Assembly: GCF_019774615.1 (NCBI RefSeq) | Contig: NZ_CP081496.1 | Span: 558,001 to 622,000, forward strand | Direction: 5' to 3' | Origin: Streptomyces sp. BHT-5-2 | GTDB taxonomy: Bacteria; Actinomycetota; Actinomycetes; Streptomycetales; Streptomycetaceae | DNA length: 64,000 bases | Shown here: positions 36,301 through 44,551 of the stretch, piece after piece | How the letters are laid out: every line of letters begins with the position of its first letter | Numbering within the stretch: the first letter of the stretch is position 1 | Position numbers and translations under genes: made by a program | Notes under the pieces: model-generated | What the model was told of the DNA's origin: nothing | Databases searched by the model: none | Seen by the model: the letters and a program-made list of their open reading frames with translations, nothing else

Positions 36301-37693
36301 GTACCTGGCCGCCTCGGACCCGCTGCGGATGCGGGAGTTCGCCCAGGCCCTCTCCTCCGAACTCAAGCGCCGCGCCGAAATACTGGCCGGCACCTCCTTC
36401 TCCGAGTGGCGCACCAAACACCTCCCGGCCCCCCGCATCATCGCCCCCCGCCGCTCCACAGAGGGCACCCCCACAACACCCGGTACCGCCACCCCACTTG
36501 GCACATCCATGCCATCAGGCACGCCCCGGCCATCCGAGGCATCCGGCGCGTCCGGCCCGTCGATGACGCCCGGCGCATCCTCGCCGCCCGGCACGCCCCC
36601 GACATCCCGCGTGTCCCCGACTTCCGGCGCGTCCATGGGGTCCGCCGCATCCGTGGGGTCCGGTGCACCCATGGGGTCCGGTGCATCCCCGTCCGTGCCG
36701 GCACCCCACGACGGCACCCCCGCCGCCCCCCACTCCCCATCCGCCACCCCCACCTCCCCCTTCTCTCCGCCCCCTGCCACTCCACCCACCCCCTCCGCCC
36801 CCTTCACCCCCTCCACCTCTTTCACAACGAGTAACGAATCCGAGGAACAGATCACCCTCCGTAATCGTTGCCGTAATAAGGAAGAAGGCGGCGACACCCC
36901 GGCAGGCCAGGCGGACCCCACCCGCACGGGCACCCTGCGCCTCCGCGCCCGCCCCGGCGCCACCTCCCAAGAACACAGCCACCCCGACCACCACGACCAC
37001 CGCACTCCCGCCGACCACCGCGACCGCGACCGCGACCGCCCGGAGGCCACCGAGCCCCACCGGGAGCCGAACCGGTCCGGCGCCTCCGCCCAGACGACGG
37101 CGTCGGCCGCCGCTCCGGCCCCACCGACCGCCGCCCCGATGCCCCGCCTGTTCGTCCTGGTCGACGACTTCGACGCTCTGGTTTCCCCGGCTCTGGGCAG
37201 CACGGGCCGCCCGGCCGCCGGTTCCGTGGTGCGCGCCCTGGAGGCGGTCGCCCGGGACGGCGCCGCCCTGGGCGTGCACCTGGTGGCCGCCACCGGTCAC
37301 CCGGACCGCACCGACGGCACCGCGACCGCCGAACGAGCCGCTCTGCGGATCCAGTTGGGCGGCTTGGGCGGCCTTGGCACCGCCACCGACTCGGCCGAGG
37401 CGTCGGCGCAGGCCGGGGCCGAGCCGACGCCGCCCGGCCGCGGGCGACTGCACCGTGCGGCGGACGGCACGTCCACGCCGTTCCAGGCGGGCCGGGTGAC
37501 CGGGCGGATACCACGCACGTCCACCCTGCGGCCCACCGTCGTGCCCCTGGAATGGGCACGGATGGGCGACCCGCCGGCCCGGCGCCCGCTGCGCGAACTG
37601 GGCAACGGCCCGACGGACCTGGCGTTGCTGGCCAGCGCGCTGCAACGGGCCGCGCAGTCCTCGGGGGCGACGGCGGGGCCACCGCTGGTGTGA
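33371..37693 (+). CDS. FHA-domain FtsK/SpoIIIE-like ATPase
   Basis: 1440 residues. N-terminal ubiquitin-like start MQIRLTVLGPRSG; FHA domain about 118-195 with the phospho-Thr-binding residues (GRS at 126, SRLHC at 142, RSTNGT); a long Gly/Ala/Pro-rich linker (about 215-520); a degenerate ATPase-like domain; then an FtsK-type ATPase with Walker A GAPATGKTELL (about 927). About 235 low-complexity residues (about 1018-1255) separate it from Walker B PRLFVLVDDFDAL. Relatives include EccC-like motors of type VII secretion. Start chosen because MQIRLTVLGPRSG is the family start, with AGAAGGGAC upstream. Next to the Ser/Thr kinases, a phospho-reader role is likely. Confidence 0.8.
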   Translation: MQIRLTVLGPRSGHTTRACDVLVTAPAGTALATVAGSLAAAVAGSGADVGTTGSSAPVVLYAGTERLDPQRAALGEPPLIDGAVLTLQGPGPAPAHGLPHGSARLRVVSGPDAGGVHLLHGGQVRIGRSADADVPLDDPDVSRLHCAVTVEADGSVYVADLRSTNGTAVDGTELGDLAVPLPPGALLRIGESALRLQPPPRTPDPALRATPDGEGHLRVAPGGAAAGGTALGEAPSATGETASGSLYAGAGYAGVDGRGHRRVPGDGDAYGAGAGGGIGTGSAAPHGRGDAGAPPTGDAQLPAAGAPAPDGPGRRRDTPLRGIPAPAVGEPDGGATPVGAGGVPAPSAGGLFPIAAPGPAQVPGARGAAVPAPVAGGSGTAGAAVGTNRAAGAHGPGPAHGGPVQPAPVTDRPATEYGTAEYGAAAYGATEYDPAAYGAARAGHAPGHDAPAGHEALAGRGPAPTGGQTHGGQQSLAPADPVTRKAGRRGGLGAWARRLAGGRPATEHTEQQDPASAPAGRYDTTDADGAAQVAGGPSDMAAGSAPVPSGPAADERWPDAAAVLLTALGPGPRLWERGPEHPDSLTVRLGTAERDGGRTAAPVTVEMRRAGALGLAGPRDRLVGLARSAAAQLAALHSPGTLEIVLVGSDRARPLEERVADWSWLGWLPHVRPARGQDCRLLLAYDKEQAAARTAELVRRLDDGPLGPGWPSAERAEVAAAAARHQGPYTLLIVDGDPGSSALRETTARLAAGGPAAGIHVLCLAETPAASPAFPLAATYEAARAASPAFGECGAVAVLSGDVATALRVVQPGSGPNGTVATVDAVSAAWAERFARALAPLREAEAGGGAGGAAAPRAAIPLPESTRLLDELGLARATPASLMARWAAAQDTDRPHAAAVLGAGPHGPVTADLAADGSHLLVEGAPATGKTELLRSLAASLAAADRPDRLALVLVDGGGAERGEGLRVCTDLPHVTTYLAASDPLRMREFAQALSSELKRRAEILAGTSFSEWRTKHLPAPRIIAPRRSTEGTPTTPGTATPLGTSMPSGTPRPSEASGASGPSMTPGASSPPGTPPTSRVSPTSGASMGSAASVGSGAPMGSGASPSVPAPHDGTPAAPHSPSATPTSPFSPPPATPPTPSAPFTPSTSFTTSNESEEQITLRNRCRNKEEGGDTPAGQADPTRTGTLRLRARPGATSQEHSHPDHHDHRTPADHRDRDRDRPEATEPHREPNRSGASAQTTASAAAPAPPTAAPMPRLFVLVDDFDALVSPALGSTGRPAAGSVVRALEAVARDGAALGVHLVAATGHPDRTDGTATAERAALRIQLGGLGGLGTATDSAEASAQAGAEPTPPGRGRLHRAADGTSTPFQAGRVTGRIPRTSTLRPTVVPLEWARMGDPPARRPLRELGNGPTDLALLASALQRAAQSSGATAGPPLV
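36440..37140 (+). repeat. low-complexity insertion inside the FtsK ATPase domain
   Basis: In-frame Ser/Pro/Thr/Gly-rich segment between Walker A and Walker B, with degenerate GGGTCCGGTGCATCC-type repeats and a short A/T-richer island at about 36825-36885 whose codons (AAT, CGT, GAA, AGT) are rare nearby. Confidence 0.7.
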
Positions 37694-38492
37694 CGGCGGG
37701 CCCGCCGCGGCCGGGCGGCGTCGGGCCGGCATGAGGATGCGGGGCCGTGCGGAGGCGGGGCTACGGCCGAACAAGAGCCGGGGCTACCGGCAAGCCGGGG
37801 CGGGGCTGCGGACGGGGCGGGGGCTGCCGCCAGGGGCGGGGGCCCGGTCCCGTAACGGGGCCATTACGAATGGGGAGTTGGCGTGGGTGGCGGTATTGCG
37901 GAGCCCGGGGTGGGGGCGTAGGACTGTCGCACGTGCCGCGGTCACGGGGTGAGCGCGGACGCGACCAGGGCAGCGGGCAGGCGGGAGCGCCACGGCACGG
38001 TGGGAGCGCCACGGCACGACGGCCGCAACTTCCCGAACAGCAGCGTCCCGAGCAGCAGTGGTGGCACGGCGGCGCACCAGGCCCGGCAGCGGGACGCACC
38101 AGGCACAGCGCCAAGCACCAGGCACAGCGGCAAGCACGACGCACCAGGTACAGCGCCAGGCACGGACGCACCAGGTAGAGCGACGCACCGGGTAGAGCAG
38201 GTGCGGCAGGTCGGCAGACACGCGGCAAGTCGGCAGGCACGGCGCCATCGCAATCCCACCGCAATCCCATCGCAATCACCAACGCGATCACAGCACTGCA
38301 CAAGCGCAGCCTCAGCGGCCGGCGGCTTCGTACGCGGCGGCTTTCGTACGCGGCTGCATGGGGCGGACTGTTGGCGTGGGGCGAACGCCGGGCGGCGAGC
38401 GGGAAGTCGACGTCGGATGCCGACGTCGGATGTTGGCGTGGAGAAGTCGACGTGGAGAAGTTGACGTGGATGGGGCAGGGAGGGGTGTGGGG
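37694..38492. repeat. repeat-rich 799-base non-coding stretch
   Basis: No credible gene. It contains degenerate direct repeats: GGGAGCGCCACGGCACG twice near 37983-38018, several copies of a unit like ACGCACCAGGYACAGCGCCAG (about 38090-38190), GCAATCCCA repeats (about 38250-38275), GCGGCGGCTTTCGTACGCGGC copies (about 38320-38355), and GTCGACGTCGGATG/GTGGAGAAGT copies (about 38400-38465). Confidence 0.65.
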
Positions 38493-39884
38493 ATGCATAG
38501 AAGAGTTGGTTGGAGAGTTGGTTGGAGAGTTGATGGGGTGCGGGTGGTGGCCGTCGTTGCGGTGGTGGCGTTCGGGGTGGCTGGGTGTGGGAGTGGTAGT
38601 GGGGGCGGAAGTGGGAGGAGTGGCGGCGGTGGGGGGAAGGGGGGTGGGGGTGCGGCGGTGACGGTGGCGCTGCCGAAGCTCGACGGGCAGCGGCTGCAGG
38701 TGACGGCGGTGTGGACCGGGGCCGAGCGGGACAACTTCGGCAAGGTGCTGGCGGAGTTCGAGAAGCGGACCGGGGCGAAGGTCGACTTCGTGCCGAGCGG
38801 TGACGACATGGCCGGTTTCATCGGGTCCAAGATCGCGGGCGGCGGGCCGCCGGATGTGGCGCTGTTGCAGCAGGTCGGGGTGCTGAACGAGTTCGCGGCG
38901 AAGGGGTGGATCAAGCCGCTCGGGGCGGACGCCAAGGCGCAGTTGACGAAGAATTTCAGCAAGGGCTGGCAGGCGCTGGGCGCCCATGACGGCACCGATT
39001 ACGGGGTCTATTTCAAGGCCAGCAACAAGTCGCTTGTCTGGTACAACGCCAAGGTTTTCGAGAATGCCGGGGTCTCCGAGCCGAAGACCTGGCCGGAGTT
39101 CCTCAAGGTGGCGCAGACGATTTCCGAGTCGGGTGTGGAGCCGGTGTCGGTGGGCGGGTCGGACGGCTGGACGCTGACCGACTGGTTCGAGAACGTCTAT
39201 CTCTCGCAGGCCGGGCCGGAGCAGTACGACCGGTTGGCCAAGCACACGATCAAGTGGACCGATCCGTCGGTCAAACAGGCGCTGACGACGCTCGCGCAGC
39301 TTTTCGGGCGGAAGGAACTGCTGTCGGGCGGCAATGCGGGGGCGTTGCAGACGGATTTCCCGACGTCGGTGACGCAGACGTTCGCCGGGGGCGACGCCCC
39401 GAAGGCGGCGATGGTGTCGTCGGCCGATTTCGCGGCGGCCGACATCGCGCAGACGAAGGCGAAGGTGGGGACGGACGCGAAGGTGTTCCCGTTCCCCGCG
39501 GTGGGGGCGAAGTCGCCGGTGGTGACCGGTGGGGACGTGGCGGTGGCGCTGAAGGACAGCAAGGCGGCGCAGGCGCTGCTGACGTTCCTGGCGTCGCCGG
39601 ACGCGGCCGGGATCTGGGCGCGGGCGGGCGGTTTCCTCTCGCCGAACAAGGCGCTGGACCCGTCGGCGTACGGGGACGACGTGATGCGGAAGATCGCCGG
39701 GGCGTTGATCGCGGCGGGTGACGACTTCCGGTTCGACATGTCCGACCAGGCGCCCGCGTCGTTCGGCGGCAAGCCGGGGCAGGGCGAGTGGAAGGACCTC
39801 CAGGACTTCCTGAAGAACCCCAAGGACGTCGTGGGCGCCCAGCAGCAGTTGGAGCAGGACGCGGCCAAGGCGTTCGGGCACTGA
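38493..39884 (+). CDS. sugar ABC transporter substrate-binding lipoprotein
   Basis: 463 residues, solute-binding protein of the family-1 (MalE-like) type. The signal peptide ends in lipobox FGVAGC (Cys32), followed by a Gly/Ser-rich linker, then LQVTAVWTGAERDNFGKVLAEFEKRTGAKVDF, a typical start of such domains. GTDYGVYFKASNKSLVWYNAKVFENAGV and TWPEFLKVAQTI complete the pattern. ATG 38493 follows GGGAGGGG. First gene of an importer operon with two permeases; the ligand is probably a sugar or oligosaccharide, by family only. Confidence 0.9.
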   Translation: MHRRVGWRVGWRVDGVRVVAVVAVVAFGVAGCGSGSGGGSGRSGGGGGKGGGGAAVTVALPKLDGQRLQVTAVWTGAERDNFGKVLAEFEKRTGAKVDFVPSGDDMAGFIGSKIAGGGPPDVALLQQVGVLNEFAAKGWIKPLGADAKAQLTKNFSKGWQALGAHDGTDYGVYFKASNKSLVWYNAKVFENAGVSEPKTWPEFLKVAQTISESGVEPVSVGGSDGWTLTDWFENVYLSQAGPEQYDRLAKHTIKWTDPSVKQALTTLAQLFGRKELLSGGNAGALQTDFPTSVTQTFAGGDAPKAAMVSSADFAAADIAQTKAKVGTDAKVFPFPAVGAKSPVVTGGDVAVALKDSKAAQALLTFLASPDAAGIWARAGGFLSPNKALDPSAYGDDVMRKIAGALIAAGDDFRFDMSDQAPASFGGKPGQGEWKDLQDFLKNPKDVVGAQQQLEQDAAKAFGH

Positions 39885-39976
39885 GGCCGTGAGGCCGTGA
39901 GGCCGGCTCGACGGAGCCGGGACGACGCGACGGAGCCAGGTCAACGCCACCGGGAGCGGAAGCGGGGGTCGTCACG

Positions 39977-41419
39977 ATGAGCGATGCGCGTACGGGCGGG
40001 GAAGAGGCGGACGAGGGCGAGGGCGCGGTCGCGGGCGTCGCAGCGACCGCAGGAGCCGGCCCACGTCCCGGTCGAGATCCCGGCCCACGTCCCGGCCGAC
40101 GTCCCGGTCCGCGTCCCGGCCCCAGCGGCCGCCACCCGTCCCGTTCCCGGTGGTGGACGGCTGCGTTCTTCCTGTTGCCGGCGCTCGTGTTGCTGGGGGC
40201 GCTGGTGGTGTATCCCATCGGGTTCTCGGTGTACCGGAGTCTGTTCGACGCGTCGGGCAACGGCTTTGTGGGGCTGGGGAATTACGGGGCGATGTTCTCG
40301 GACGACGGCATTCGGACGGCGCTGAAGAACAACGTGGTGTGGGTGGTGGTGGCGCCGACGGTGTCCACCGCGCTGGGGTTGATCTTCGCGGTGCTGACCG
40401 AGCGGGTGCGCTGGGGCACCGCGTTCAAGCTGGTGGTGTTCATGCCGATGGCGATCTCGATGCTGGCGGCGGGGATCATCTTCCGGCTGGTCTACGACCA
40501 GGATCCGCGGCGCGGGGTGGCCGATGCGGTGTGGGTGGCGGTGCACGACACGTTCGCGGAGCCGGCGCCGTTCCCGGGGGCGAAGCCGCGGCCGAACGCG
40601 GATCTGCGGCCGTCGGGCGGCGGGGCGTTCACCACGCGGTCGGTGGTGCGGGCGGGGTCGCCGGTGGGGCTGCCGCTGGTGGCGGTGCAGCCGCAGGACG
40701 TGCGGGCGGCGAGGCAGGCGGTGGTCGCGCGGTCGCGTCCGGGGGAGGTCACCGGTACCGCGTGGCTGGATTTCACCCGTGGTGGCGGGGGGCGGCCGAA
40801 CGTCGTCGATCCGGGTGAGAGGGCGCTGGCCGGCCTGACGGTGGAGGCGGTGCGGGGCGGTGCGGTGGTCGCCTCGACGACGACGGCGGCGGACGGGACG
40901 TTCGCGCTGCCGGCGGAGAAGGCGGTGGGGGCGCGGCTGCGGTTGCCGGCGGCGGACTTCGCGGCGGCGTACAACGGGGTGGACTGGCTGGGGCCGGCGT
41001 TGGTCACGCCGGCCATCATCGGCAGTTATGTGTGGATGTGGGCCGGTTTCGCGATGGTGTTGATCGCGGCGGGGCTGGCGGGGGTGCCGCGGGAGCTGCT
41101 GGAGGCGGCGCGGGTGGACGGGGCCGGCGAGTGGCAGGTGTTCCGCCGGATCACGGTGCCGCTGTTGGCGCCGGTGCTGGTGGTGGTGCTGGTGACGCTG
41201 ATGATCAACGTGCTGAAGATCTTCGACCTGGTGTACATCATCGCGCCGGGCTCCAGTCTGCGGTCGGCGAACGTGCTGGCGCTGCAGTTGTTCCAGTCGT
41301 CGTTCGGCACGGATGTGGACCAGGGGTTGGGGAGTGCGATCGCAGTGTTCCTGCTGGTGTTGGTGATGCCGATGATGTACGTGAATCTGCGCCGGATGCG
41401 GAAGGAGCAGCGCCGATGA
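39977..41419 (+). CDS. sugar ABC transporter permease with an inserted extracellular domain
   Basis: 480 residues, MalF-like. It has an Arg/Pro/Gly-rich N-terminal tail (about 1-55), the first helix FFLLPALVLLGALVVYPIGF, and the cytoplasmic EAA loop EAARVDGAGEWQVFRRITVPLL that contacts the ATPase. Unusually, about 140 residues (about 190-333) are inserted between membrane helices. This insert has a beta-rich look, with LAGLTVEAVRGGAVVASTTTAADGTFALP resembling a carboxypeptidase-regulatory or SdrD-B-type fold. Its stop overlaps the next permease start (ATGA). No ATPase gene is nearby, so a shared MsiK-type ATPase is likely. Confidence 0.88.
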   Translation: MSDARTGGEEADEGEGAVAGVAATAGAGPRPGRDPGPRPGRRPGPRPGPSGRHPSRSRWWTAAFFLLPALVLLGALVVYPIGFSVYRSLFDASGNGFVGLGNYGAMFSDDGIRTALKNNVVWVVVAPTVSTALGLIFAVLTERVRWGTAFKLVVFMPMAISMLAAGIIFRLVYDQDPRRGVADAVWVAVHDTFAEPAPFPGAKPRPNADLRPSGGGAFTTRSVVRAGSPVGLPLVAVQPQDVRAARQAVVARSRPGEVTGTAWLDFTRGGGGRPNVVDPGERALAGLTVEAVRGGAVVASTTTAADGTFALPAEKAVGARLRLPAADFAAAYNGVDWLGPALVTPAIIGSYVWMWAGFAMVLIAAGLAGVPRELLEAARVDGAGEWQVFRRITVPLLAPVLVVVLVTLMINVLKIFDLVYIIAPGSSLRSANVLALQLFQSSFGTDVDQGLGSAIAVFLLVLVMPMMYVNLRRMRKEQRR

Positions 41420-42354
41420 CGCCGCCGAGGACGCCGATGACGCCGCCGGTCCCGGTCGTGGACGGGGCCGCGGTGGCGGCCGGGCGTGGGGGCCGCGTGC
41501 GGGGGCCGTCGGTGGCGGGGCGGCTGGCGGCGCGCACCGGGGGCGGCGCGGTGCGGGTGTTCTTGGTGCTGGTGGCGCTGTTCTGGCTGATGCCGTCGGT
41601 GGGGCTGCTGGTGTCGTCGTTGCGCAGTCCGGCGCAGATCGCCGCGTCGGGCTGGTGGGAGGTGTTCGCCCGGCCCGCGCAGCTGACGTTCGACAACTAC
41701 AGCCAGCTGCTGTCCAACGGGAAGGTGATGGGGTCGCTGGTGACGACGGCGGCGATCACGGTGCCGTCGACGGTGCTGGTGGTGGTGATCGGGTCGTTGG
41801 CGGGCTATGCGTTCGCGTGGCTGGAGTTCCCGGGGCGGGATACGTGGTTCATGGTGGTGGTGGGGTTGCTGGTGGTGCCGGTGCAGGTGGCGTTGATCCC
41901 GGTGGCGAGGCTGTTCGGTGCGGTGGGGCTGTTCGAGACGACGGCCGGGGTGGTGCTGTTCCACACGGCGTTCGGGCTGCCGTTCGCGGTGTTCCTGCTG
42001 CGGAACTTCTTCGCGGAGATTCCGCGGGAGCTGCTGGAGGCGGCGCGGCTGGACGGGGCGGGTGAACTGCGGCTGTTCGCGCGGGTGGTGCTGCCGCTGG
42101 GCGGTCCGGCGATCGCTTCGCTGGGGATCTTCCAGTTCCTGTGGGTGTGGAACGACATGCTGATCGCGTTGATCTTCGCGGACAGCGGGCATCCGCCGAT
42201 CACGGTGGCGCTGCAGCAGGAGGTGCGGCAGTTCGGCAACAACATCGACGTGCTGGCTCCGGGGGCGTTCCTGTCGATGGTGGTGCCGCTGATCGTCTTC
42301 TTCGCCTTCCAGCGGCAGTTCGTGTCGGGGGTGATGGCGGGCGCGGTGAAGTGA
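41416..42354 (+). CDS. sugar ABC transporter permease (MalG-like)
   Basis: 312 residues with six membrane segments (VFLVLVALFWLMPSVGLLVSSL, ... ) and the EAA loop EAARLDGAGELRLFARVVLPLGGP. The last residues VSGVMAGAVK are typical of this family (SGLTAGAVKG). It overlaps the upstream permease by four bases, indicating coupled translation. Pairs with that permease to form the channel. Confidence 0.93.
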   Translation: MTPPRTPMTPPVPVVDGAAVAAGRGGRVRGPSVAGRLAARTGGGAVRVFLVLVALFWLMPSVGLLVSSLRSPAQIAASGWWEVFARPAQLTFDNYSQLLSNGKVMGSLVTTAAITVPSTVLVVVIGSLAGYAFAWLEFPGRDTWFMVVVGLLVVPVQVALIPVARLFGAVGLFETTAGVVLFHTAFGLPFAVFLLRNFFAEIPRELLEAARLDGAGELRLFARVVLPLGGPAIASLGIFQFLWVWNDMLIALIFADSGHPPITVALQQEVRQFGNNIDVLAPGAFLSMVVPLIVFFAFQRQFVSGVMAGAVK

Positions 42355-42604
42355 GCGGGGTGACGCGGGCGGGGTGCGGGGGGGGCGGTGCGGCCGGGTG
42401 CGGGGAGCCGGGCGCGGGAGATGACCGGCGCCGGGGGCGGTGCTCACCTTCCGTTCATGTTGCTGCCCCACGATGACGGCCGTTCCGTGCAACGCGCGGT
42501 GCGGCCGGGTTGCCCGCGGCGTTTGGTGCCGGGTGCCGGTGCCGTGCCGCGTCCTCGTGTCGTACATCGCCATCGATTCCCGACCGTCTGGAGACGGACC
42601 GCAC

Positions 42605-43555
42605 ATGACTGTCGTGACCGCAGACCAGAGTGCCGACCACCTGCCGCGCCCGACCCGGCTGTCCGAGGTCAAGGGCTGGTTCTTCACCGCCGATCAGCTG
42701 CTCTTCGACTGGTTCCTGCGCCATCAGCAGGACCGGTCGGTGGCGGGTGACCTGCTGGAGCTGGGCGCGTACCTGGGCAAGAGCGCGATCTTCCTGGGTG
42801 CGCGGCTGCGCCCGGGCGAGCGCTTCACGGTCTGCGACCTGTTCGACTCCCCGGCGGAGGACGACCTCAACTCCAAAGAGATGGCGAAGTCCTACGCGAC
42901 GCTGACGCGCCGGGCGTTCGAGGCCAACTACCTGGCGTTCCATGACGAGTTGCCGGTGATCGTGCAGGGGCTGAGCTCGTCGGTGGTGGAGCATGTGGCG
43001 GCGGACAGTGTGCGGTTCGCGCACATCGACGCCTCGCATCTGTACGAGCATGTGCACGGCGACATCTTGGCGGTGCGGGAGCTGCTGACCGGCCGCGGGG
43101 TGGTGGTGATGGACGACTACCGTGCCGAGCACTGCCCGGGGGTGGCCGCCGCCACCTGGCAGGCGGTGACCGGGCACGGGCTGCGGCCGATCTGTGTGAC
43201 GGGCACGAAGTTCTACGGGACGTGGGGCGATCCGGAGCCGTACCGGGAGGCGCTGCTGGCGTGGCTGGCCGAGCGCGGCGACGTGTGGCACGAGGTGCAG
43301 CAGGTCAACGGTGCACCGCTGGTGCGGCTGAGTGCCAAGGGTGCGCGGGAGCCGGCGCATCCGGTGTCCCGGCACGCCGGGGCGCCGGCGGCCGCGGCGG
43401 AGGGGGCTCCGGAGCCGGCGGGCGCGGCCGGGGCGGCCCGGCCGGCCGCCGGGGGGCCGGCGCCGCGCCCGCCGCGCGGTGCGCTGCGGCGGGTGGCGCG
43501 GGACGTGCTGCCGCCGATCGTGACCCGGGCGCTGGTGCGGGCCCGTAGGCGGTAG
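42605..43555 (+). CDS. class I SAM-dependent methyltransferase (Methyltransf_24-like)
   Basis: 316 residues. Motif I DLLELGAYLGKSAIFLG, then VCDLFDS, FAHIDASHLYEHVHGDI and GVVVMDDYRAEHCPG, the pattern of Methyltransf_24 enzymes that often modify sugars or lipid-linked glycans. The C-terminal 75 residues are Ala/Pro/Gly-rich, ending in Arg. GGAGACGGA precedes ATG 42605. It opens the surface-polymer block with the convergent methyltransferase and the TagF-like gene. Substrate unknown. Confidence 0.85.
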   Translation: MTVVTADQSADHLPRPTRLSEVKGWFFTADQLLFDWFLRHQQDRSVAGDLLELGAYLGKSAIFLGARLRPGERFTVCDLFDSPAEDDLNSKEMAKSYATLTRRAFEANYLAFHDELPVIVQGLSSSVVEHVAADSVRFAHIDASHLYEHVHGDILAVRELLTGRGVVVMDDYRAEHCPGVAAATWQAVTGHGLRPICVTGTKFYGTWGDPEPYREALLAWLAERGDVWHEVQQVNGAPLVRLSAKGAREPAHPVSRHAGAPAAAAEGAPEPAGAAGAARPAAGGPAPRPPRGALRRVARDVLPPIVTRALVRARRR

Positions 43556-43607
43556 CGGGCGGCGGGCGGGCCGGCGGGGTGTGCCGGTCCGCCCGGTTCA
43601 GCCCGGT

Positions 43608-44297
43608 TCAGCCCGGGGGGACCTGGCCGACCAGGACGAAGGAGTTGGTGCGCAGTACCCGTCCGGCGGTGCGGGGCAGGGGGTGGGAGTAGGTGCGCCG
43701 GACGGTCAGCCCGGCGGAGGCGGCGAAGGCCCGCAGCAGGGTGAAGTCGGTGAAGCGGACGGGGTCGGGCCCGGCGCGGTGGCCGGCTTCCTGGGCGGTG
43801 ATCAGCAGGACGCCGCCGCCGGGCCGGACGTAGGGGACGTAGGCGCGCAGCAGGTCCTCGACCTGTTCGTCGTCGAGGTGCTGGAGGACGTGGGCGGTGA
43901 GCAGGGCGTCGAAGGCGCCGGGGCGGGCGTGCGGGCCGGCCAGGAAGGCGTCGGCGGTGTAGGCGGCGAGGCCGCGGGCGCGGCAGTGGGCGACGGAGCG
44001 CGGGTCGTGGTCGATGCCGACGCTGCCGGGGGCGCAGGCGGCGAGGGTGTCGCCGTCGCCGCAGCCGATCTCCAGGACGCGGCCGGGGCCGATCCGGCGT
44101 ACCTGCCGGGCGAAGGGGGGCCGGGTGGTCAGCAGCCGGGTCAGGGCGGCGCGCCGGCGGTGGGCGGGGAGGCGGACGGTGGAGGCGGCCGGGGCGGTGC
44201 CGGCCGGGTGCGGGGGGCGGGCGGTGGGGGTTCCGGGGGTGGGGGCCGCGGTGTCGGGGCGGTCGGTGGCGGCGGAGCTGTCGGTTCGTCCGGGCAT
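43608..44297 (-). CDS. class I SAM-dependent methyltransferase
   Basis: 229 residues. Motif I VLEIGCGDGDTLAAC, motif II SVGIDHDPRSVAHCRARG, motif IV FDALLTAHVLQHLDDEQVEDLLRAYVPYVRPGG; a Methyltransf_11/23-type fold. The first 45 residues are Pro/Thr/Ala-rich and disordered. ATG 44297 follows AGGAAGGTGA. Convergent with the previous methyltransferase and divergent from the TagF-like polymerase gene. Target unknown; context suggests a glycan or lipid carrier. Confidence 0.86.
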   Translation of the reverse strand: MPGRTDSSAATDRPDTAAPTPGTPTARPPHPAGTAPAASTVRLPAHRRRAALTRLLTTRPPFARQVRRIGPGRVLEIGCGDGDTLAACAPGSVGIDHDPRSVAHCRARGLAAYTADAFLAGPHARPGAFDALLTAHVLQHLDDEQVEDLLRAYVPYVRPGGGVLLITAQEAGHRAGPDPVRFTDFTLLRAFAASAGLTVRRTYSHPLPRTAGRVLRTNSFVLVGQVPPG

Positions 44298-44551
44298 CGC
44301 GGGGCGGTCACCTTCCTGGGCGGCGGGCGGTTGCCGGTGTCCGGCGCACGGGGCACCGGGCACGCTGTCCCACGGTCTACGCCATCGCGCGGTCCGGGCC
44401 GTTCCGCCGCACCTTCGCCTCACCCTTTCAGCGCAGCGCCGGTGACCGGGTCGCCGATGGACGAGTTGAGGGTCGAGTCGGCCGCATCGTCCCGTATCCG
44501 CCCGGGGGTTGCCTCCCGTGGTCCGCCTGTCCGGAAAGGCTCGTCAAGCCC

